Shown: positions 48,704 through 57,159, counted from the stretch's first letter. The stretch is 64,000 bases of DNA from Collinsella aerofaciens (GCF_018785245.1 NZ_WQPL01000019.1:1-64000); one strand, 5' to 3'. Translations and numbers: made by a program. Notes: generated by a model from the letters alone, not told the origin.

Positions 48704-48946
48704 GAAAACGGTGAGGCCCCTGGTCTACTTGATTGCACCGGGGAAGCTCCGATCTCGACCTATATATAGGTGCAAATAGGCTGTTATCGAAGCTCGATCC
48801 TGAAGGTGTACTCTACTACACCAAAGTGTTCCCTCGTGAAATGTCACAAGCGTAGCCAAATCCACCGTCCTTCATATCCAAACTCAACAAAACCGCAGGT
48901 CACAGCTATATAGATACGCCCGGCACCGTGTATCTAGAGGTTTTCG
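48704..48946. other. Intergenic stretch without recognised feature
   Basis: Between the palindromic repeats and the tRNA promoter. AT-richer than the surrounding genome, stop codons in all frames, no clear hairpin with a T-tract. It may hold upstream activating sequence for the tRNA-tuf promoter. Confidence 0.4.
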
Positions 48947-48976
48947 TTGACAGCCCCCAAGGTTGCATCGTATTAT
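48947..48976 (+). promoter_or_regulatory. Promoter of the tRNA-Tyr/Thr/Met-tuf unit
   Basis: Consensus TTGACA (48947-48952), 18-base spacer, TATTAT (48971-48976). The bases before the -35 (GAGGTTTTCG) recur before the rpmG promoter at 50778. Confidence 0.8.
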
Positions 48977-49038
48977 CTTTTTCGTTCGCGGGGGCGGCGG
49001 TCCAAAAGACCAAAGGACCTGCGGATACTTGAACGATT

Positions 49039-49120
49039 GGGAGTTTGCCCGAGTGGTTAATGGGGACGGGCTGTAAACCCGTTGGCTCTGCCTACATAGG
49101 TTCGAATCCTATAGCTCCCA
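49039..49120 (+). tRNA. tRNA-Tyr (anticodon GUA)
   Basis: Class II tRNA with a long variable arm; acceptor GGGAGTT/AGCTCCC, anticodon loop CTGTAAA, T-loop GGTTCGAATCC. The CCA is not encoded (ACCC follows), unlike the neighbouring tRNAs. Confidence 0.95.
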
Positions 49121-49130
49121 CCCGTCAAGT

Positions 49131-49206
49131 GCCTGTATAGCTCAGTCGGTAGAGCACTTCGTTGGTAACGAAGAGGTCACCAGTTCAAGTCTGGTTGCAG
49201 GCTCCA
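49131..49206 (+). tRNA. tRNA-Thr (anticodon GGU)
   Basis: 76 nt with encoded CCA; acceptor GCCTGTA/TGCAGGC, anticodon loop TTGGTAA. Second tRNA-Thr in the window, different isoacceptor from the one at 35164. Confidence 0.96.
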
Positions 49207-49209
49207 TCC

Positions 49210-49286
49210 GGCGGTGTAGCTCAGTTGGTTAGAGCACACGGTTCATACCCGTGGCGTCACTGGTTCGAATCCAGTCACCGCTACCA
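49210..49286 (+). tRNA. tRNA-Met (anticodon CAU)
   Basis: 77 nt with encoded CCA; anticodon loop TTCATAC. Acceptor GGCGGTG/CACCGCT. It lacks the initiator mismatch and three G-C pairs, so it is an elongator Met or a tRNA-Ile2 whose C34 is modified. Confidence 0.93.
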
Positions 49287-49297
49287 TAGGTAACACG

Positions 49298-49328
49298 GTG
49301 GCTTCTCAATAGTATGTTGAGAGGCCAC
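49298..49328 (+). promoter_or_regulatory. Hairpin in the tuf leader
   Basis: A 12-pair stem GTGGCTTCTCAA/TTGAGAGGCCAC with a 7-base loop between tRNA-Met and tuf, without a T-tract. It may guide tRNA 3' processing or protect the tuf mRNA 5' end. Confidence 0.5.
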
Positions 49329-49382
49329 TATGGTATAAAGGCAAAGTCCCGTCCGGGGACGACCTGTTTAGAGGAGGGCTTT

Positions 49383-50573
49383 ATGGCCAAAGAGAAGTTT
49401 GAGCGCACTAAGCCGCATGTTAACATCGGCACCATTGGTCACGTCGACCACGGCAAGACCACGCTGACCGCTGCCATCACCAAGGTTCTCTCCGAGACCG
49501 AGGGCTGCAAGGCTGACTTCACTGCGTTCGAGAACATCGACAAGGCTCCCGAGGAGCGCGAGCGCGGCATTACGATCTCCGTCTCCCACGTCGAGTACGA
49601 GACTGCTGCCCGTCACTACGCTCACGTTGACTGCCCGGGCCACGCTGACTACGTCAAGAACATGATCTCCGGTGCTGCTCAGATGGACGGCGCTATCCTG
49701 GTCATCGCCGCTACCGACGGCCCCATGGCTCAGACCCGCGAGCACATCCTGCTCGCCCGTCAGGTCGGCGTTCCCTACATCGTCGTCTTCCTGAACAAGT
49801 GCGACATGGTCGACGATGACGAGCTCATCGACCTCGTCGAGATGGAGACCCGTGAGCTCCTCTCCGAGTACGATTTCCCCGGCGACGACATTCCCGTCAT
49901 CCGTGGTTCCGCTCTGGGCGCTCTCGAGGGCGACGCCAAGTGGATGGACGCTATCCGCGAGCTCATGAAGGCCGTCGACGAGTACATCCCGACGCCTGCT
50001 CGTAACAACGACCTCCCCTTCCTGATGGCCGTTGAGGACGTTATGACCATCTCCGGCCGTGGTACCGTTGCTACCGGCCGTGTCGAGCGCGGTGAGCTCA
50101 AGCTCAACGAGCCCGTCGAGATCGTCGGCATCAAGGATACCCAGAACACCGTCGTTACCGGTATCGAGATGTTCCGTAAGTCCATGGACTTCTGCGAGGC
50201 TGGCGACAACGTCGGTCTGCTGCTCCGCGGCATCAAGCGCGAGGACATCGAGCGCGGCCAGGTTCTCTGCAAGCCCGGTTCGGTTACCCCGCACACCAAG
50301 TTCACCGGTGAGATCTACGTTCTGACCAAGGAGGAGGGCGGCCGTCACACCCCGTTCTTCGATGGTTATCGTCCTCAGTTCTACTTCCGTACCACCGACG
50401 TTACCGGTACGGTCAAGCTCCCCGAGGGCACCGAGATGGCTATGCCTGGTGACCACATCACCATCGAGGGCGACCTCATCCACCCGATCGCCATGGAGGA
50501 GGGCCTGCGCTTCGCTATCCGCGAGGGTGGCCACACCGTCGGTTCGGGCATCGTCTCCACGATCATTGAGTAA
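49383..50573 (+). CDS. tuf: Elongation factor Tu
   Basis: GTPase that brings aminoacyl-tRNA to the ribosome. It has 396 aa, family length. P-loop GHVDHGKT, switch [14 protein letters not shown] and NKCDMVD, then the two beta-barrel domains. ATG 49383 has GAGGAGGG upstream and gives [20 protein letters not shown]. It is co-transcribed with three tRNAs. fusA and rpsL are not adjacent. Confidence 0.98.
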   Translation: MAKEKFERTKPHVNIGTIGHVDHGKTTLTAAITKVLSETEGCKADFTAFENIDKAPEERERGITISVSHVEYETAARHYAHVDCPGHADYVKNMISGAAQMDGAILVIAATDGPMAQTREHILLARQVGVPYIVVFLNKCDMVDDDELIDLVEMETRELLSEYDFPGDDIPVIRGSALGALEGDAKWMDAIRELMKAVDEYIPTPARNNDLPFLMAVEDVMTISGRGTVATGRVERGELKLNEPVEIVGIKDTQNTVVTGIEMFRKSMDFCEAGDNVGLLLRGIKREDIERGQVLCKPGSVTPHTKFTGEIYVLTKEEGGRHTPFFDGYRPQFYFRTTDVTGTVKLPEGTEMAMPGDHITIEGDLIHPIAMEEGLRFAIREGGHTVGSGIVSTIIE

Positions 50574-50600
50574 ATTAGCTCTTTGATATAGCTGACTTAG

Positions 50601-50635
50601 AGAACCCGGCACTTATATGGGTGCCGGGTTCTTTT
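50601..50635 (+). terminator. Terminator of tuf
   Basis: Perfect 12-bp stem AGAACCCGGCAC/GTGCCGGGTTCT with an 8-base loop, then TTTTC. Confidence 0.95.
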
Positions 50636-50777
50636 CTGCAATGGATATTGAGCCGTTGCTGGTGTCGAGAGGATCGACAATGGTCCTGGATGCACCGTCG
50701 ATTAGATCTCGATGGCTTCATTGATGTGTTCCAAATATGAATGGATCCACCGAGAACCAATTGACTCGAGGTTTTCA

Positions 50778-50807
50778 TTGACAGCACTTACGTGGAGCTG
50801 ATAAAGT
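50778..50807 (+). promoter_or_regulatory. Promoter of the rpmG-tRNA-Trp-secE-nusG unit
   Basis: TTGACA (50778-50783) with a weak -10, TAAAGT (50802-50807, spacing 18). The block GAGGTTTTCATTGACAGC matches the tuf-unit promoter (GAGGTTTTCGTTGACAGC), differing at one base. Confidence 0.7.
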
Positions 50808-50852
50808 AACAACTCGTGCCCGTACGGGGCGGAAATGAAAGGTTCAGGATAC

Positions 50853-51002
50853 ATGCGTACTCTAGTTACTCTTGCGTGCACTGAGTGCAAGCGCCGCAAC
50901 TATACGACCACCAAGAACAAGTCGACCATGCCTGATCGTATGGAGATCAAGAAGTATTGCCCCTGGTGCCGTCACCACACGCTGCACAAAGAGACTCGCT
51001 AG
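50853..51002 (+). CDS. rpmG: 50S ribosomal protein L33
   Basis: A 49-aa zinc-binding (C+) L33: [20 protein letters not shown] opens it, with CTEC and CPWC forming the four-Cys site. AAAGG lies before ATG 50853. Too short for common ORF cut-offs. tRNA-Trp, secE and nusG follow, as in many bacteria. Confidence 0.95.
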   Translation: MRTLVTLACTECKRRNYTTTKNKSTMPDRMEIKKYCPWCRHHTLHKETR

Positions 51003-51015
51003 TCTCTAGTCACAT

Positions 51016-51091
51016 ACGCCAGTAGTTCAATTGGTAGAGCATCGGTCTCCAAAACCGAGTGTTGAGGGTTCGAGTCCTTCCTGGCGTGCCA
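51016..51091 (+). tRNA. tRNA-Trp (anticodon CCA)
   Basis: 76 nt with encoded CCA; acceptor ACGCCAG/CTGGCGT, anticodon loop CTCCAAA. Lies between rpmG and secE, a conserved place for this tRNA. Confidence 0.97.
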
Positions 51092-51100
51092 GTCATTATT

Positions 51101-51131
51101 CCGTAAGCTCCCAATTGGGGGCTTACGGTTT
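51101..51131 (+). terminator. Hairpin after tRNA-Trp
   Basis: Stem CCGTAAGC-CCC/GGGG-GCTTACGG with an AATT loop, then TTTACT. A weak terminator or processing site; it sits 37 bases before secE, so read-through is needed unless secE has its own promoter. Confidence 0.6.
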
Positions 51132-51167
51132 ACTCATGTATAAGCGCATTGCGCGGAGGTAACCCAA

Positions 51168-51506
51168 ATGGCCAACAAGAAGAACAAGAAGAAGGCTCAG
51201 CAGCAGGCGCCTGCCAACAACGCTGCCGCCAACTCCAAGGTTGAGGCCAAGAAGGCCGTTGCCAAGAAGAACGAGAAGGCTGCGAAGTCCAAGAAGAACG
51301 AGAAGCCTGGTTTCTTCGCCCGCACCAAGAAGTATTTCGCTTCGGTCAAGTCCGAGATGAAGCGTGTCACGTGGCCCGATAAGAAGGAGCTCGTGAACTA
51401 CTCGGTCGTCGTTTGCGCTTCTCTGATCGTCGTCGGCGTCGTCATCGCTCTGCTCGATGCTGGCTTTGGCGAGGCTCTTGCTCTGTTCTCTGGATTGAGG
51501 GGCTAA
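51168..51506 (+). CDS. secE: Preprotein translocase subunit SecE
   Basis: Essential SecYEG subunit, 112 aa. A long Lys/Ala/Asn-rich N-terminal extension (about 1-48) precedes the conserved amphipathic helix FFARTKKYFASVKSEMKRVTWPDKKELVNYS and a single membrane helix VVVCASLIVVGVVIALLD. GCGGAGG lies before the ATG. nusG follows 3 bases later. Confidence 0.95.
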   Translation: MANKKNKKKAQQQAPANNAAANSKVEAKKAVAKKNEKAAKSKKNEKPGFFARTKKYFASVKSEMKRVTWPDKKELVNYSVVVCASLIVVGVVIALLDAGFGEALALFSGLRG

Positions 51507-51509
51507 ACC

Positions 51510-52046
51510 ATGTCTAAGCGTTGGTACGTCGTTCACACTTACTCTGGATACGAGAACCGCGTTAAGTCCGATCTCGAGCATCGCATCGAGACTATGGGCA
51601 TGCAGGACCGTATCTTTGATATCGAGATTCCTATGGAGCGCGTCACCGAGATTAAAGAGGGTGGCAAGCGTGAGACCAAGGATTCCAAGATCTTCCCGGG
51701 TTATGTCCTGGTCCGCATGGAGATGGATGACGATGCTTGGACGTGTGTTCGTAACACGCCTGGCGTCACCGGTTTCCTAGGCGGCAACGGCAAGCCCGCA
51801 CCGCTTTCCCGTGACGAGTACAACAAGATGACTCGTCGTCCCGGTAAGGGCGATTCGCCCAAGCGCACCTCGGTTGATATTGAGGTCGGTACGTCCGTCC
51901 GCGTCACCGATGGCCCGCTTACCGACTTTGATGGCAAGGTCTCCGAGGTTAACACCGAGGCTGGCAAGCTCAAGGTCACGCTGATGATCTTTGGCCGCGA
52001 GACGCCGGTCGAGCTCGACTTTAACCAGGTCGCTGTCATCGCTTAA
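51510..52046 (+). CDS. nusG: Transcription termination/antitermination protein NusG
   Basis: Binds RNA polymerase and couples to the ribosome or Rho. It has 178 aa: NGN domain ([59 protein letters not shown]) and a C-terminal KOW domain ([40 protein letters not shown]). Starts 3 bases after secE. Confidence 0.97.
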   Translation: MSKRWYVVHTYSGYENRVKSDLEHRIETMGMQDRIFDIEIPMERVTEIKEGGKRETKDSKIFPGYVLVRMEMDDDAWTCVRNTPGVTGFLGGNGKPAPLSRDEYNKMTRRPGKGDSPKRTSVDIEVGTSVRVTDGPLTDFDGKVSEVNTEAGKLKVTLMIFGRETPVELDFNQVAVIA

Positions 52047-52166
52047 GTTTTCGTCCGTTCGCGCGAGCGTGCTTCTTCTGTGACTGCTCATCTCAGGAGT
52101 GCTTCTAACACGTGCGTGCTTACGATATAGCAAGTACTTCACACTCGTGATTCGAAAGGAATGACC

Positions 52167-52595
52167 ATGGCTGAGAAGAAGGTTGCCAACGTCATTAAGC
52201 TCCAGATTCCTGCTGGTGCAGCAAACCCCGCTCCTCCCGTCGGCCCCGCCCTGGGCGCTGCTGGCGTGAACATCATGCAGTTCTGCCAGGCCTTTAACGC
52301 CGAGACGCAGGACAAGAAGGGTGACATCATCCCCGTTGAGATCTCTGTCTACGAGGACAAGTCCTTCTCCTTCATCACCAAGACCCCGCCGGCGGCTCAC
52401 CTTATCAAGAAGGAGCTGAACCTCAAGTCTGGTTCCGCTAAGCCCCAGGCTGACAAGGTTGGTCAGCTCTCCCAGGAGCAGCTCACCAAGATCGCCGAGA
52501 TCAAGATGCCGGACCTCAATGCCAACGACATTGACGCCGCCAAGAAGATCATCGCCGGTACCGCCCGTTCCATGGGCGTCACCATCGCTGAGTAG
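52167..52595 (+). CDS. rplK: 50S ribosomal protein L11
   Basis: Part of the GTPase-associated centre. It has 142 aa: [35 protein letters not shown], and the RNA-binding C-terminus ending [10 protein letters not shown]. The second of two close ATGs (52167) is preferred because AAAGGA lies 6 bases before it but touches the first (52161). Confidence 0.97.
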   Translation: MAEKKVANVIKLQIPAGAANPAPPVGPALGAAGVNIMQFCQAFNAETQDKKGDIIPVEISVYEDKSFSFITKTPPAAHLIKKELNLKSGSAKPQADKVGQLSQEQLTKIAEIKMPDLNANDIDAAKKIIAGTARSMGVTIAE

Positions 52596-52669
52596 CGATT
52601 TCTTATGGTAACGGCGGGTGCTCCGACCGGGGCGCCCGTTAAATGTGTGCAATAGGGCACACGATACGA

Positions 52670-52699
52670 TGTGGGAGGGCTCACGCCCGTTTAACCACA
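52670..52699 (+). promoter_or_regulatory. Probable L1-binding leader of rplA
   Basis: Helix TGTGG/CCACA enclosing an asymmetric internal loop (GA against GTTTAA) and helix GGGC/GCCC. It lies just before the rplA ribosome site. L1 controls its operon by binding such a mimic of its 23S rRNA site; assignment here is by structure and place. Confidence 0.55.
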
Positions 52700-52712
52700 G
52701 GAGGTAATGCAC

Positions 52713-53420
52713 ATGGCTAAGCATGGTAAGAGCTATAACGCCGCTGCCGAGAAGATCGACCGCGCCACGCTCTACACCCCCCTTCAGGCTGCCAAGCTCA
52801 TCAAGGAGCTCGACACCGCCAAGTTCGACGAGACCGTCGAGGCTCACTTCCGTCTGGGCATCGATACTCGTAAGGCTGACCAGAACATCCGTGGTTCCAT
52901 CTCCCTGCCCCACGGCACCGGCAAGACCGTTCGTGTTGCCGTCTTCGCCGAGGGCGAGAAGGCCCGTGAGGCTGAGGCTGCCGGCGCCGACATCATCGGT
53001 TCCGACGAGCTCGTCGCCCAGATTCAGAAGGGCGAGATCAACTTCGACGCCGCTATCGCTACGCCGAACATGATGGCCAAGGTTGGCCGCATCGGTAAGA
53101 TCCTTGGTCCCCGTGGCCTCATGCCGAACCCCAAGCTCGGCACCGTGACCATGGACGTCGCCAAGATGGTCTCCGAGCTCAAGGCTGGCCGCGTTGAGTA
53201 CCGCGCCGACCGCTACGGCATCTGCCACGTGCCCCTGGGCAAGAAGTCCTTCTCTGAGCAGCAGCTCGTCGAGAACTACGCTGCCCTGTACACCGAGATT
53301 CTGCGCGTCAAGCCCTCTTCTGCTAAGGGCAAGTACGTCAAGTCCATCTCCGTGTCTTCCACCATGGGCCCTGGCGTCAAGGTCGATCCCGCTGTCCAGC
53401 GTGACTTCCTGGCTGAGTAA
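52713..53420 (+). CDS. rplA: 50S ribosomal protein L1
   Basis: Forms the L1 stalk. It has 235 aa with [29 protein letters not shown], the signature [19 protein letters not shown] and a typical C-terminal domain ending [12 protein letters not shown] 52713 is 8 bases after AGGAGG; ATG 52707 is only 2 bases from it. rplJ and rplL do not follow, unlike in many genomes. Confidence 0.97.
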   Translation: MAKHGKSYNAAAEKIDRATLYTPLQAAKLIKELDTAKFDETVEAHFRLGIDTRKADQNIRGSISLPHGTGKTVRVAVFAEGEKAREAEAAGADIIGSDELVAQIQKGEINFDAAIATPNMMAKVGRIGKILGPRGLMPNPKLGTVTMDVAKMVSELKAGRVEYRADRYGICHVPLGKKSFSEQQLVENYAALYTEILRVKPSSAKGKYVKSISVSSTMGPGVKVDPAVQRDFLAE

Positions 53421-53456
53421 CTGCTAGTTACTGCCTGAGTACAGCAAGCATTGCTA

Positions 53457-53497
53457 AAGAAACCCGGTTCTGCCTTGTGCAGGACCGGGTTTCTTGC
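53457..53497 (+). terminator. Terminator of rplA
   Basis: 12-bp stem AAGAAACCCGGT/ACCGGGTTTCTT with a 15-base loop; A-tract before and short T-tract after. Confidence 0.85.
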
Positions 53498-53508
53498 TAT
53501 CGCGTCAA

Positions 53509-53547
53509 AACCACCATAAAGGGGACAGTGTCCCCTTTATGGTGGTT
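53509..53547. repeat. GGGACAG-core palindrome, perfect 39-base form
   Basis: Arms AACCACCATAAAGGGGACA and the exact complement around one central base. Its right end contains the stop codon of the minus-strand phosphoesterase gene (53546). Confidence 0.9.
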
Positions 53548-54256
53548 ACCAGGGTGTTCTGGCTGTTGAAGACTCGATGGCTTCGTGGCGTTTGAGCTCG
53601 CGGCGCATGGTTTGTGAGTTGAGCCAAGCTGCTTGCCAGCCGCGGATGGGGTAGTGCGTCTGGTCGAGCTCAAACTGCGTATAGCCGCAGGCGTTGATGA
53701 TCGTCGTTCCACACACATGCTGACGCTCGCGCTGAAAATCGCAACCGTAGCTTTGGTGCACATGCCCGTGCACCATGTAGTCGGGATTCCAGGATTCGAG
53801 TGCTGTGTTAAAACACTCGAATCCTCGATGCGGCAGATCGTCCAGATCACCCATACCGGCGGCGGGTGCATGGGTAAGCAGAATGTCGCACCCGCCGACC
53901 ATCCTAACCTTACGCGACAGCTTACGCATGCGCTTGGACATCTCGCGTTCGGTGTACATGTTGGCGCCGTCGCGATAACGCATGGACCCGCCAAGGCCCG
54001 CAATGCGAATCCCTCGGTACGTGTACACGCTGTCCTCTACGCAGATACATCCACCCGGTGCATGACGTGCGTAGCGGTCATCGTGATTGCCGCGCACGTA
54101 GATGAGCGGTTTGTTGATGACCGTAACCAAAAACTCAAGATAGTCCGGGTCCAGATCGCCGGCGGACAAAATCAGGTCGACTCCCTCAAAGCGTTCCTTG
54201 CGAAAGCACTCCCAAAGGCATCGTTCTTCGGTATCGGCTATGGCAAGGATTTTCAT
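53546..54256 (-). CDS. Calcineurin-like metallophosphoesterase
   Basis: A 236-aa cytosolic phosphoesterase. Motifs seen: GDLD, GNHDDR, THAPAAG and GHVHQSYG, all metal ligands of the family. The first motif, usually D-x-H, reads DTE (IADTEERCLW), so one metal ligand is altered. Substrate unknown. ATG 54256 overlaps the stop of the upstream BMP-type gene by 4 bases (ATGA), so the two proteins are translationally coupled. Confidence 0.8.
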   Translation of the reverse strand: MKILAIADTEERCLWECFRKERFEGVDLILSAGDLDPDYLEFLVTVINKPLIYVRGNHDDRYARHAPGGCICVEDSVYTYRGIRIAGLGGSMRYRDGANMYTEREMSKRMRKLSRKVRMVGGCDILLTHAPAAGMGDLDDLPHRGFECFNTALESWNPDYMVHGHVHQSYGCDFQRERQHVCGTTIINACGYTQFELDQTHYPIRGWQAAWLNSQTMRRELKRHEAIESSTARTPW

Positions 54257-56169
54257 AGGGCAGGGACTTCCGGCTCATCGTCGAGCTGCGGAATGGTGCC
54301 TACCACGTTGTCCGCCAGCCAATTCATCTCGACAATCTGCGTGCTCGGCAGCGGAGGGAAGCCTTCGATCTGTACCACGCCGTTCTGGCTGTGGAGCTCG
54401 CCGCCAAAGGGGTTGATGGATCCCTCAACAATGCCGTTACGGAGCAACTGCACGAGTTTGCGCGTCTGGTAGGGTAGGCCCGGAGCGTAACGGATGTCGA
54501 TAACGCCAGAGCTCATGCCGTACCAGTAGTTGACGGCGCGCACTTGGTTGTCATCGCTGGTCTCGTCCCACGTGCCGTGCAGAAGGCTGCGAACGATGAG
54601 CTCGTAGTAACGGCCCCAGTTCCATACCGGCATGGCGATGCCGGAAACCTTGCCATCGACCAGGCGGTGGAGTCCGTAGGCCGTAGGGTCTTCGAGCGAC
54701 TTTGACATGTCAGCGCCGGTCATGACGCTCACGCCTTCGCGGCACATGGCCTCGGCAAGACCGCCGGCGGGTACATCGCCCCAGGTGAGGATAATTTGCG
54801 CGCGGGGGTCGAGCAGCGAGGCACCGATGGCAAAGGCATTGATCTCGCTGAGCGCGCCGGATGCGAAGACCGACGCGTGGTAGCCGATGCGATGGTTGTC
54901 TGCCATGCTGGCGGCAAGGGCGCCCAGGAGGAACTTGGCCTCGTACATCTTGCCAAAGTACGAACGGACGCTTTGGTGGGGAAGGCCGATAGAGCAGTTG
55001 AGGAACCGAACCTGGGGATACTCAACGGCAGCTCTGAGCGTGTATTCCATCAGGCGGTGCGAGGTCGAGAAGATGACGTTGTCTCCATGTTTGACAGCCG
55101 TTTCCACGGCGGCGTAGAACACGTCCGGATCGTGACAGTCCTCGAACGCCTCGGTGCGCACGATACCGTCAAAGTGCTCATCGAGATACTGGCGTCCTTG
55201 GTCGTGCAGACTGTCCCAGCTCGACGCCGCACAGGGGAACTCATGGATAAAGGCGATACACAGGGGGTTGGCCGTCGAATAGACAGTCTTGCCCATAAAG
55301 AAGTTGAGCACGCCGGAGGTGGACTTGGTGGGCGACTCCTCCTCATCGACGCTCGGCGCTTCGACAAGATCGACCTTGTCCTCGTCATTTTTGCCGGCAA
55401 TGACCAGCTCGCGCCAAATCTTGCACAGGCGGTTTACGACGATATCCGTCGGCGTATCCAGCAGGCGGTCCTGGTTGTACACATTGAGGTAGACGAGCAT
55501 GGCGTCGGCAGGCGTAATGTCCAGGTGGTCGCCGCCTGCGCGAAGGTAGGCGCGCTTAAAGAGCAGGAAGGTGTGGCGTAGGTAGTCGACCTTTTTCTGC
55601 GGCCATTTTTCGATAAGGTTCTGACCGAGCATCTTGGCGAGCGTCTCGTAGCTTCCCTCACGCGAGAACTCGATCTCGTATAGGGGGCAGACGCGCCAAA
55701 ACGCGCAGAATTCACCGTACAGGCGGCTTTCGACGGAATCCCATGTGCCGGGGTAGAGACGGGTGACCCTGGCCGAAACCGTTGGAGCGTCCAGGAATTT
55801 GAGGACACTGACGCGTTTGTTGCCTTCCTGGACATAGAACCGATGCATGAACTCGGTGACGATGATGGGGTCGCGATAGCCCTCGGTTACCTGGATGTCG
55901 TAGAGGTTGGACCACTTGCGGGCGAACTCGGTGTTAAACGGCAGCAGGGGCATAAAGTTGCATGAAAAGGCGGGCTGACGGCCCTTGGTGACCGTGCCGA
56001 CGACCATTTCGAGCGGAATATCCCGCAGGCCGACGCTCACTCGCTGACCTAAGGGGAGCTGAGCAACCAAGCTATCGAGGTCCGTAAGGTATGGATGCTC
56101 GCTTTGGCTAATGGCGCGACGGCGTCCCTGCTCGCCGCGCTTGCGTGCTTGACGATAGGCCTCTTCCAT
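54253..56169 (-). CDS. ParB-like/BMP-domain fusion protein
   Basis: A 638-aa protein without signal peptide or lipobox. Residues about 85-130 (GYRDPIIVTEFMHRFYVQEGNKRVSVLKFLDA) match the ParB/sulfiredoxin-like fold seen in transcription and plasmid proteins. From about 310 the sequence fits the BMP/Med/PnrA family of nucleoside-binding proteins (CIAFIHEFPCAASSWDSLHDQGRQYLDEHF; NCSIGLPHQSVRSYFGKMYEAKFLLGALAASM; IILTWGDVP). A cytosolic nucleoside or ligand sensor is likely (inference). Coupled to the phosphoesterase gene. Confidence 0.72.
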   Translation of the reverse strand: MEEAYRQARKRGEQGRRRAISQSEHPYLTDLDSLVAQLPLGQRVSVGLRDIPLEMVVGTVTKGRQPAFSCNFMPLLPFNTEFARKWSNLYDIQVTEGYRDPIIVTEFMHRFYVQEGNKRVSVLKFLDAPTVSARVTRLYPGTWDSVESRLYGEFCAFWRVCPLYEIEFSREGSYETLAKMLGQNLIEKWPQKKVDYLRHTFLLFKRAYLRAGGDHLDITPADAMLVYLNVYNQDRLLDTPTDIVVNRLCKIWRELVIAGKNDEDKVDLVEAPSVDEEESPTKSTSGVLNFFMGKTVYSTANPLCIAFIHEFPCAASSWDSLHDQGRQYLDEHFDGIVRTEAFEDCHDPDVFYAAVETAVKHGDNVIFSTSHRLMEYTLRAAVEYPQVRFLNCSIGLPHQSVRSYFGKMYEAKFLLGALAASMADNHRIGYHASVFASGALSEINAFAIGASLLDPRAQIILTWGDVPAGGLAEAMCREGVSVMTGADMSKSLEDPTAYGLHRLVDGKVSGIAMPVWNWGRYYELIVRSLLHGTWDETSDDNQVRAVNYWYGMSSGVIDIRYAPGLPYQTRKLVQLLRNGIVEGSINPFGGELHSQNGVVQIEGFPPLPSTQIVEMNWLADNVVGTIPQLDDEPEVPAL

Positions 56170-56225
56170 GGTGTCTACTCCCTTAGTCGTTTAAACAACG
56201 ATATGAACCATGGTACCACGAATGA

Positions 56226-56264
56226 AAACCACTACAAAGATGCCTGTCCCCTTTGCGGTGGTTT
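56226..56264. repeat. GGGACAG-core palindrome
   Basis: Arms AAACCACTACAAAG and CTTTGCGGTGGTTT (two mismatches) around ATGCCTGTCCC. It includes the stop codon of mscS (56263). Confidence 0.8.
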
Positions 56265-57030
56265 AGGCGATGATGGGGGCGATGGCGCGGATGCAGGCGT
56301 CGGCTGCCGTGAAAGTAGTGCTGTCGTCGCTGACGATAAAGATGATCTTTCCTTTGATGCCAAAGTCGCCGATTTCGCTAAAGAGTACGTAGGGCTCCTT
56401 GTCAAAGCCCGAGATGGGCGAGACGGCCGTTTTGGTTGCGCTCGTGAGCTCGTCTGCCAGCACGTCAAGGGAGGCCCACTTAGACGTGTCCTTTACGGCA
56501 ACGGGCACGGCCACGCGCCCAAAGGGCATCAAATGCACGAGCGTGTTCTTGGAGATGTTGGAATTGGGCACAATGATGGTCTGTCCACAGGCATCCTCAA
56601 TCGTCGTATGGCGCCAAGTGATGTCTTGGACAACGCCGGATACGCCGCCGACCTCGATATTGTCGCCGGGTTTGATGATGCCCATAAAGGTCACCTGCAT
56701 GCCGCCGATAAGGTTTGATAGCGTGTCCTGAAAGCCGAGCGAGATGGCGATGCCGCCGACGCCAAGAGCGGCGACGAGGGCGTTTGCATTAATGCCAAAA
56801 CAGTTGTCGAGGATAAAGCTGCCGCCAATCATCCAGATGACGGCGCGCGCGATGTTGATGAAGATACTCGATGCCGGAAGCGGGTTATCGTCTCGGTTAA
56901 GCAGATGGTTCAGGGTCTTGGATACGACCTTGGCGGCGACGGCGGTGCCTATCGCCAAGATGACGGCCCAGATGATGTTGTGGACCCACCGTTGCTCAAA
57001 GAAATGAAGAATCGGCTCAAACAATTCCAT
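56263..57030 (-). CDS. mscS: MscS-family mechanosensitive channel
   Basis: A 255-aa small-conductance mechanosensitive channel that relieves osmotic downshock. It has three membrane segments; the pore helix region is ANALVAALGVGGIAISLGFQDTLSNLIGGMQV, the family signature, then the beta domain (KPGDNIEVGGVSGVVQDITWRHTTIEDACGQTIIVPNS). ATG 57030 is 12 bases after AGGAGG. Single-gene unit. Confidence 0.9.
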   Translation of the reverse strand: MELFEPILHFFEQRWVHNIIWAVILAIGTAVAAKVVSKTLNHLLNRDDNPLPASSIFINIARAVIWMIGGSFILDNCFGINANALVAALGVGGIAISLGFQDTLSNLIGGMQVTFMGIIKPGDNIEVGGVSGVVQDITWRHTTIEDACGQTIIVPNSNISKNTLVHLMPFGRVAVPVAVKDTSKWASLDVLADELTSATKTAVSPISGFDKEPYVLFSEIGDFGIKGKIIFIVSDDSTTFTAADACIRAIAPIIA

Positions 57031-57074
57031 GTGGGGAAAACCTCCTAATGATCGTCCAACCATGATACCCACCA

Positions 57075-57107
57075 AGAAGCCCGTCCGATCAAATTCGGAC
57101 GGGCTTC
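57075..57107 (-). terminator. Terminator of the 5'-nucleotidase gene
   Basis: Perfect 13-bp stem GAAGCCCGTCCGA/TCGGACGGGCTTC with a 7-base loop; weak T-tract on the minus strand. Confidence 0.75.
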
Positions 57108-57159
57108 TGTGCTCGATATAAGGTTTACGCGGCGGGGCTGCAAGGCCCGGCGGTGTAGC

